Notes under the pieces: model-generated
Seen by the model: only the letters and a program-made list of their open reading frames with translations
Told to the model about the DNA's origin: nothing
Database searches by the model: none
Shown: in pieces, positions 6,677 through 11,668 of the stretch
How positions within the stretch are numbered: the first letter of the stretch is position 1
Layout: the number at the start of each line of letters is the position of its first letter
Source: an uncultured bacterium
GTDB taxonomy: Bacteria; Edwardsbacteria; AC1; EtOH8
DNA length: 11,668 bases
Direction: 5' to 3'
Assembly (NCBI GenBank): GCA_937958665.1
Contig: CALGNM010000089.1
Span: 1-11,668 of the forward strand
Translations under genes and position numbers: made by a program

Positions 6677-7567
6677 ATGAAGACCATACTGCAGACCAAT
6701 TTCCCCGGCCTGAAAAAAATCTCCCAGGGCAAGGTCCGCGACATCTACGACCTGGGCCAGCACCTGCTGATAGTGGCCACCGACCGCATCTCGGCCTTCG
6801 ACGTGGTTTTGCCCAACGCCATTCCCTACAAGGGCTACGTGCTTACCCAGATCTCGAAATTCTGGTTCCAAAAAATGTCAGGCATCATGCCTAACCACCT
6901 GGTGGCCACCGAGGTCGGAGATTTTCCTGCCTCCTGCCAAGAGTACAGGGAGGAGCTGGAGGGCCGCTCCATGCTGGTAAAGAAGGCCAAACCCCTGCCG
7001 GTGGAGTGCATCGTCCGGGGATACCTGACAGGCTCGGGGCTGAAGGACTACCAGAAGACAGGGAAGGTTTGCGGCATTGAGCTTCCCGGGGGCCTGGTGG
7101 AATCCAGCCGGCTGGAGAGCCCCATCTTCACCCCCTCCACCAAGGCCGAGATCGGAGCCCATGACGAGAACATCAGCTTTGAGCGGATGTCGGAGATGCT
7201 GGGGGCGGAGAAAGCCGAGAAAGTCAGGCGCCTGTCGCTGGAGATCTACACCAAGGCCCGCCAGATCGGAGAGGAGAAGGGTGTCATCATCGCCGACACC
7301 AAGTTCGAGATGGGAGAATTCGAAGGGGAGCTGATACTGATCGACGAGGTGCTGACCCCTGATTCCTCGCGCTTCTGGCCCAATATTGGCTACCAGCCCG
7401 GCAAAGCTCAGCCCAGCTTCGACAAGCAGTTCGTGCGGGACTACCTCAACACCCTGGACTGGAACAAACAGGCCCCCGGCCCGGAGCTGCCGATGGAGGT
7501 GGTGCAGAAAACCAGCAACAAGTACCTGGAAGCCCTGGAGATCCTGACTGGACAAAAGCCCGCTTAA
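6677..7567 (+). CDS. purC: SAICAR synthetase PurC
   Basis: PurC joins CAIR to aspartate with ATP to make SAICAR, the step following PurE. The 296-residue protein has the ATP-grasp-related SAICAR synthetase features in order. These are [10 protein letters not shown] at residues 16-25, [19 protein letters not shown] near 34-52, and [20 protein letters not shown] near 113-132. [15 protein letters not shown] follows around 154-168, and [10 protein letters not shown] with [15 protein letters not shown] later. I chose ATG 6677 over ATG 6671 because GGGAG lies 8 nt upstream of it; a still earlier TTG (6656) would overlap purE. The downstream gap to tolQ is 62 nt. Confidence 0.96.
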   Translation: MKTILQTNFPGLKKISQGKVRDIYDLGQHLLIVATDRISAFDVVLPNAIPYKGYVLTQISKFWFQKMSGIMPNHLVATEVGDFPASCQEYREELEGRSMLVKKAKPLPVECIVRGYLTGSGLKDYQKTGKVCGIELPGGLVESSRLESPIFTPSTKAEIGAHDENISFERMSEMLGAEKAEKVRRLSLEIYTKARQIGEEKGVIIADTKFEMGEFEGELILIDEVLTPDSSRFWPNIGYQPGKAQPSFDKQFVRDYLNTLDWNKQAPGPELPMEVVQKTSNKYLEALEILTGQKPA

Positions 7568-7629
7568 ATCAGCCGCTTTTTTCCTAACCTCAATCAACGG
7601 ATGATAATTATATTACAGAGAGGGCCTTA

Positions 7630-8313
7630 ATGTTCCATATCTTCCCCCGGGGCAGCACCCTGGGAATGATCTTCGGTTACGATATCTTCACCAACATCAT
7701 CATGCTGGGACTGATACTGGTTTCGGTATATTCCTGGGCGGTGATAATCTTCAAGGGGCGGAGCCTGAAGACCATCTCCCGGGCCAACGCCGCCTTTTTA
7801 GAGAAGTTCAAGCGCCGAAAGTCGTTCGACGATGCCTTCGGCAGTCCCCACCCCGACTCCCCGTTGTTCCTGATTTTGGCCGAGGGCCTGGCCGAGGCCC
7901 AGCGGCTCTCGGGGGGACAAAAGCTGTCCTTCCCCTTGGAGGTGCTGCCCAACATTCAATCGGCCATGGACCGGGCTATTGGCGACCAGGTGGAGTCCGC
8001 CAGCCGGCGGCTGATATCTCTGGCCACCATCGCCAACATCACCCCCCTGATGGGCCTGTTGGGAACGGTCTGGGGCATCATGGTGGCCTTCGTGGACATT
8101 AAGCGTTTTGGCTCCACCAGCATTCAGGTGGTGGCCCCCGGCATAGCCGAGGCCCTGGTCACCACCATCGCCGGGCTGGTGGTGGCCATTCCGGCCTCCA
8201 TCGCCTTCAACTCCTTCAACAGCCGCATCCGCCACATGGCCGGCCAAATGGAGAACCTGGCCTCGGAGTTCCTGGGCGACCTGCGGGTCCATTCGGTTTT
8301 CGGGGGCAAGTAG
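7630..8313 (+). CDS. tolQ: TolQ/ExbB-type proton channel subunit
   Basis: TolQ, with TolR, forms the inner-membrane stator that uses the proton gradient to power the Tol envelope machine. The 227 residues fit the family (E. coli TolQ 230). Three membrane segments are seen: about 20-41, 132-156 and 168-194. The conserved GLLGTVWGIM (142-151) and VAPGIAEALVTT (168-179) are typical of TolQ. A cytoplasmic loop of about 90 residues separates the first two segments. The start ATG 7630 has GAGAGGG 5 nt upstream. The gap before it (7568-7629) has an AT-rich patch but no convincing -35, so expression from greA-pur read-through or from a weak promoter are both possible. It heads the Tol operon; tolR begins 4 nt after its stop. 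Confidence 0.93.
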   Translation: MFHIFPRGSTLGMIFGYDIFTNIIMLGLILVSVYSWAVIIFKGRSLKTISRANAAFLEKFKRRKSFDDAFGSPHPDSPLFLILAEGLAEAQRLSGGQKLSFPLEVLPNIQSAMDRAIGDQVESASRRLISLATIANITPLMGLLGTVWGIMVAFVDIKRFGSTSIQVVAPGIAEALVTTIAGLVVAIPASIAFNSFNSRIRHMAGQMENLASEFLGDLRVHSVFGGK

Positions 8314-8317
8314 GCCG

Positions 8318-8725
8318 ATGAGGCGGGAACGTTTCTACATTGCTCCCCTGGACTCCATCAACATCACCAACCTGGTGGACGTCTGCATGGCCCTGCTGAT
8401 CATCTTCATGATCACCGCCCCCATGATGCGCTCCGGAGTGGAGGTATCCCTGCCCAAGGCCGACTCCTCCCGGCCCCAAATCGAGGAGGGACTGACCATA
8501 ATCCTGACCCGGGACAGCCGGATACTTATCAACGACCAGCCGGTGTCCAAGAAGGCCTTCTCCCAGGTGGTTAAGTCGCAGCTGGCCGGCAACCATGAGC
8601 GTCCGGTATACCTCAAGGCTGACCAAGAGGTTCCCTATGGCCTGGTAGTGGAGGTAATCGGCCAACTCAAGGAGCTTAAGGTGTCCAACCTCGGGCTGGT
8701 TACCGACCCCAAAGCCACCAAATGA
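8318..8725 (+). CDS. tolR: TolR/ExbD-type stator subunit
   Basis: TolR is the single-pass partner of TolQ. The 135-residue protein has a short cytoplasmic N-terminus, one membrane helix (about 17-37) and a periplasmic domain. The helix carries the essential proton-relay aspartate D21 in INITNLVDVCMALLIIFMIT, with the family TAPMM motif straight after. The periplasmic part (about 40-130) ends with VPYGLVVEVIGQLKELKVSNLGLVTD, usual for ExbD/TolR. Its stop overlaps the next start in ATGA. Assignment to TolR rather than ExbD rests on tolB in the same operon. Confidence 0.92.
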   Translation: MRRERFYIAPLDSINITNLVDVCMALLIIFMITAPMMRSGVEVSLPKADSSRPQIEEGLTIILTRDSRILINDQPVSKKAFSQVVKSQLAGNHERPVYLKADQEVPYGLVVEVIGQLKELKVSNLGLVTDPKATK

Positions 8726-9339
8726 GACGAGAGCTATCCATATCGCTATCCCTGCACCTGCTGGTCTTTCTGACTGCCTTCGGGGTAGCCCATACCTTGC
8801 GGTTGGCCTCCCGAAATCCATACCCGGCGGTATACCAGGTCAATTTAGTTTCCTTGCCCCAGGCCTCAGGCGATGAGGGCCAAGACATGGCTGGAGCCCC
8901 TGACGCCAAAGCCCCAGCCGAAGCCAAGCAGCCCAGCCAGGCCAAGCCTCAGCCCAAACCGCCGGCCAAATCGCCCGACAAGAAGAAATCAGCCTCCGGC
9001 CCCAGGGTGCCCAATCTTCCGGCAGGCATGAGGGTGCTGGCCGCCGAGGGGATATCACCCGAAGGATCCTATTACCTGGGCATGATCCTGGCCAAGATCA
9101 GCCAGCATTGGCGCAACCCCTACCAGGGCGGGGAGCAGCAGATCCGGGCCACCATCTACTTCCGCATCGACAGCCAGGGAAACCTGCTGGAGGCCAGCCT
9201 GGAGAAGTCCTCCGGTGACGCCCTGTTCGACCAGGCCGGGCTGAGGGCGGTATATCAAGCCAAGAACTTCCCCCCCTTCCCGCCGGAGATGAAATTGCCG
9301 GCGCTGGGAGTGCACTTTGAATTCGAATACGTCAAATGA
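8722..9339 (+). CDS. TolA/TonB-type periplasm-spanning energy transducer
   Basis: This is a 205-residue protein with TonB/TolA architecture. A single N-terminal membrane anchor (about 6-27, SISLSLHLLVFLTAFGVAH) is followed by a Pro/Ala/Lys/Gln-rich stretch (about 58-95). A C-terminal domain (113-205) ends in the usual LPALGVHFEFEYVK strand. It begins in a 4-nt overlap with tolR and ends in a 4-nt overlap with the VanZ gene. By position between tolR and tolB it should do the job of TolA. It is much shorter than E. coli TolA (about 420), and its domain layout is more like a TonB, so I leave the symbol blank. Confidence 0.85.
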   Translation: MRRELSISLSLHLLVFLTAFGVAHTLRLASRNPYPAVYQVNLVSLPQASGDEGQDMAGAPDAKAPAEAKQPSQAKPQPKPPAKSPDKKKSASGPRVPNLPAGMRVLAAEGISPEGSYYLGMILAKISQHWRNPYQGGEQQIRATIYFRIDSQGNLLEASLEKSSGDALFDQAGLRAVYQAKNFPPFPPEMKLPALGVHFEFEYVK

Positions 9340-9716
9340 CCTTAAGCCTTTCATCGCATCACCGGCAGTTGGTGGCCCTGCTGCTGCTCTACCTGGTGTT
9401 CCTGCTGTTCGTAGCCGTGGTGCCGCCGGACCGCATTAACGACATGATCTGGCAGGGAGACAAGGTCAAGCACCTGCTGGCCTTTTGGCTTTATCTGCTG
9501 CTGGCCTGGGCGGCCTTCCCCCGCCAGCCCTACCTGCGACTGATGATCGGCGGGCTGATGCTGGGGGGCCTGATCGAAGCAATCCAGGCCCTGATTCCCT
9601 ACCGCCAGGCCTGCTGGTATGACCTGTTGGCCGACTTGGTCGGTCTTCTGTTGGGGTGGGCCACTTTGTGGGCCACCAGTCGTATAGTTGGAAAAAGGAA
9701 AGAGGCCCGCCCATGA
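9336..9716 (+). CDS. VanZ-family membrane protein
   Basis: This 126-residue protein has four likely membrane helices (about 10-29, 45-62, 67-86, 95-116). It carries the VanZ-family signature: DKVKHLLAFWLYLLL at residues 42-56, GGLIEAIQALIPYR at 77-90, and WYDLLADLVGLLLGW at 94-108. VanZ of enterococci gives teicoplanin resistance by a poorly understood route; most homologues are uncharacterised envelope proteins. It is coupled on both sides by ATGA overlaps, to the TonB/TolA-like gene (9336-9339) and to tolB (9713-9716). That makes it an integral operon member, not a chance neighbour. Resistance should not be inferred from this homology. Confidence 0.85.
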   Translation: MTLSLSSHHRQLVALLLLYLVFLLFVAVVPPDRINDMIWQGDKVKHLLAFWLYLLLAWAAFPRQPYLRLMIGGLMLGGLIEAIQALIPYRQACWYDLLADLVGLLLGWATLWATSRIVGKRKEARP

Positions 9717-11017
9717 CCAGTCTCAGATTGACAATATTTGTCTGCACCCTGGGGCTGTTTTTCCCGCCGCCGGCTGCCCCGCAGACGGACGTCTACCTTA
9801 AGCTCTCCACCTCGGAGCGCCGTCCCCTGGAGCTGGCGATAGCCGGCATTCAAAGGCAGGGTAAAACCGCCCCGGAGATCACCTCCCAAGCCGAGCAGTT
9901 GATCTCAGTGCTATCCGAGGACCTGTTATTCTCCCTGTATTTCCTGCTGCTGGAGCCGCCGGGCGGGGATCCGGAATACGGCTTTAAGAAGGGCCGGCCG
10001 GTGCCGGGCTCCTGGCGATTATTGGGAGCCAAAATGCTGCTGATCCCGGAGCTGCGGGGCGACAAGAAGGGCGGCCACCTGAAGGTCCGGATAATGGATC
10101 TGGGAATCGAGCGGGACATCTTCGCCAGCGAGATGCTTCTGGACCATACCCGGCGCCAAGCCCACCGGCTGGGCGACCAAATCATCAAGGCCCTGACCGG
10201 CGAAAACGGGGTGGCCTCCACCCAGATCGCTTTCTGCCAGCGGGCGGGGGACAACAAGGAGCTGGCCTTGTGCGACTACGACGGGCATCAGGCCCGGCAG
10301 CTGACACGCCTGAACACCATCAACCTATCGCCTGACTGGTCGCCCGACGGGGCCAGGCTGGCCTTCATTTCTTTTCAGAGACACCGGGCCGAGGTGTACT
10401 CCCTGGAGTTGGCCAGCGGCCAGCTGAAAATCCTCTCCCAGGCCGAGGGGCTCAATACCTCTCCGGCCTGGTCGCCTGACGGTCGCAAACTGGCCCTGAC
10501 CCTGTCCCAGGACGGTAACGCCGAGATCTATCTGTATGATCTGGGCAGCCGGAAGCTGCAGCGGTTGACCAACAGTTGGGCCATCGACTGCTCTCCCAGC
10601 TGGTCCCCCAACGGCCGGGAGCTGGCATTCACCTCCGATCGGCCCGGCAGCCCCCAGATCTACCTGATGGATGCCGACGGCTCCAGCCTGCGGCGGCTGA
10701 CCTACCAGGGCGGCTACAATACCTCCCCGGTCTGGTCTCCCAAGGGCGACAAGGTCGCCTTCGTCTCGCGGATCAATGGCAGATTCCAGATCTGCACCAT
10801 CAACGTTACCGGGGATGGATTGTCCCAACTTACCTTTGAGGGGGACAATGAGGACCCCAGCTGGTCCCCGGACGGCCTGCATCTGGCCTTCTCCTCCAAC
10901 CGCAACGGGCGGCCCCAGCTATGGTTGATGCACTGGGACGGATCGGGCCAACGGATCATCACCAATCTGGAGGGAGCCGAGATGCCGGCTTGGGGTCCGG
11001 TTCCCTACCAGCCGTAG
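9713..11017 (+). CDS. tolB: TolB periplasmic beta-propeller
   Basis: TolB is the periplasmic part of the Tol-Pal system that links TolA to the outer-membrane lipoprotein Pal. The 434 residues match the family. A signal peptide occupies about 1-23. The D1 domain starts with DVYLKLSTSERRPLELAIAG, equivalent to the usual TolA-binding lead-in. The propeller has WSPxG repeats at residues 209, 253, 297, 341 and 384, with a degenerate WGP at 427. The spacing is 43-44 residues, a regular six-bladed PD40 layout. I chose ATG 9713: it overlaps the VanZ stop in ATGA, has GGAAAGAGG upstream and gives a proper signal peptide. An upstream in-frame start at 9656 would have no signal sequence. Confidence 0.95.
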   Translation: MTSLRLTIFVCTLGLFFPPPAAPQTDVYLKLSTSERRPLELAIAGIQRQGKTAPEITSQAEQLISVLSEDLLFSLYFLLLEPPGGDPEYGFKKGRPVPGSWRLLGAKMLLIPELRGDKKGGHLKVRIMDLGIERDIFASEMLLDHTRRQAHRLGDQIIKALTGENGVASTQIAFCQRAGDNKELALCDYDGHQARQLTRLNTINLSPDWSPDGARLAFISFQRHRAEVYSLELASGQLKILSQAEGLNTSPAWSPDGRKLALTLSQDGNAEIYLYDLGSRKLQRLTNSWAIDCSPSWSPNGRELAFTSDRPGSPQIYLMDADGSSLRRLTYQGGYNTSPVWSPKGDKVAFVSRINGRFQICTINVTGDGLSQLTFEGDNEDPSWSPDGLHLAFSSNRNGRPQLWLMHWDGSGQRIITNLEGAEMPAWGPVPYQP

Positions 11018-11059
11018 GCTCCAGCAATTCAAACCAATAACATACATACGAACTGAAAG

Positions 11060-11626
11060 ATGAGAAGAATAATGCTGCTGGTCTGCTTCCTGCCGTTGCT
11101 GGCGGGCTGCGGAGTCCGAAGGGATTACCTCCGGATGCGGGACCAGCTGGATTACCTGGAAACCAGCCAGCAGAAGAACGAAACCCGGCTGGCAGCCATG
11201 GACAGCCTGCTTCGGGTCCAAACCGAGGTCACCTACCAGCTCAACGCCGAGATGCGCACCCGGTGGAGCTCGCTCTACGAGCGGATTATGGGCCTGGACC
11301 AACAATATCAGGACCAGCGCAGCCGAATCCCGGTGGACGACCTGCCGCTGGCCCCGGCCAAACCCGATCCGGGCAAGGGCATCAAGCCGCCCTCCCCCCC
11401 GGATAAACCACGGGAGGGACCACCCGTCCCTGATCCCAAACAGCTGTACGACACGGCCTATCTGGATATCACCCGGGGCAACTACCAGCTGGCCATCGCC
11501 GGGTTCCGGGAGTTCCTGCGGCTCTACCCCGGAAGCAGCCTGGCCGACAATTCCCAGTACTGGATCGGCGAAGCTTTCTATGCCCAGAAGAGCTATGCCG
11601 AGGCTTTGGCCGAGTTCGACAAGGTC
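11060..11626 (+). CDS. CpoB/YbgF-like Tol accessory lipoprotein, 3'-truncated
   Basis: This is an open frame of 189 residues to the contig end. The N-terminus MRRIMLLVCFLPLLAGCGV has a lipobox LLAGC with Cys17, so it should be lipid-anchored. A coiled-coil-prone segment (about 21-60) is followed by a proline-rich linker (about 92-124). The start of a TPR domain is then seen (about 127-189), with YDTAYLDITRGNYQLAIAGF and DNSQYWIGEAFYAQKSYAEA. This is the characteristic YbgF/CpoB TPR. In E. coli the protein works with Tol-Pal and PBP1B and is not lipidated. The frame runs into adapter at 11627, so the C-terminus is missing. The start has only a weak GAAAG upstream; ATG 11072 is a second possibility but loses the positive N-region of the signal. 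It lies 42 bp after tolB with no pal in between. Confidence 0.87.
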
Positions 11627-11668
11627 AGATCGGAAGAGCACACGTCTGAACTCCAGTCACCGAATACG
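11627..11668. other. Illumina TruSeq adapter with i7 index (artefact)
   Basis: AGATCGGAAGAGCACACGTC and the rest of the TruSeq read-1 adapter, followed by index CGAATACG, end the contig. It is the reverse complement of 5-46. Genuine sequence stops at 11626, inside the YbgF-like gene. The minus-strand open frame at this end begins with MLFRSD from adapter and is not a gene. Confidence 0.98.

Noticed and set aside
5597-6871. 424-residue minus-strand open frame
   Set aside because: Antisense to greA, purE and purC, all firmly recognised; no motif of its own.
7571-7582. Possible terminator after purC
   Set aside because: A T6 run follows only a 3-bp stem (GCT/AGC), far too weak to call.
10919-11641. 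Long minus-strand open frame starting MLFRSD
   Set aside because: It starts inside adapter and is the shadow of tolB and the YbgF-like gene; no family resemblance.

Overview
The window looks like a complete short-read assembly contig, not a slice of a chromosome. Both ends are Illumina TruSeq adapter carrying the same 8-base index (1-46 and 11627-11668). Genuine sequence is 47-11626. The DNA is GC-rich with strong C/G-ending codon preference throughout and no sign of a recently acquired island. A Tol envelope system with signal-peptide and lipoprotein components points to a diderm (Gram-negative-type) bacterium. The gene mix, the missing pal and the adapter-bounded contig suggest an uncultivated lineage, perhaps of the FCB/candidate-phylum kind, but I cannot assign a taxon from sequence alone.

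Layout. (1) 47-1576, minus strand: a 3'-truncated Rrf2-family regulator with a textbook promoter overlapped by an IscR-like palindromic operator, preceded by a DUF401-type integral membrane transporter gene. (2) 1698-5469, plus strand: a near-consensus promoter fires into a tightly packed four-gene unit: a TtcA-like PP-loop ATPase with a conserved three-Cys set, an NTF2/SnoaL-like small protein, a DUF389 membrane protein and a DUF362 protein. The first gene appears to be leaderless. (3) 5497-7567: another near-perfect sigma-70 promoter, a strong hairpin in the leader, then greA, purE and purC (transcript-cleavage factor plus two steps of purine synthesis). (4) 7630-11626: a Tol operon ordered tolQ-tolR-tolA/tonB-vanZ-tolB-cpoB(ybgF). 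It has 4-nt start/stop overlaps, a VanZ-family membrane protein embedded in the middle, and no pal between tolB and the YbgF-like lipoprotein. The last gene runs off the contig.

How the genes work together. TolQ/TolR form the proton-driven motor, the TonB/TolA-like protein spans the periplasm, TolB is the periplasmic propeller and the YbgF/CpoB-like lipoprotein is the accessory partner. The tight coupling of VanZ suggests an envelope role alongside Tol. The purine and transcription genes are housekeeping. The TtcA/NTF2/DUF389/DUF362 cluster is the least understood block and its joint role is unknown.

I see no RNA genes, CRISPR arrays, transposases or phage genes. The most useful observations are the adapter ends, which mimic a terminal inverted repeat; the Rrf2 operator-promoter; the greA leader hairpin; and the Tol operon with VanZ inserted and pal absent.
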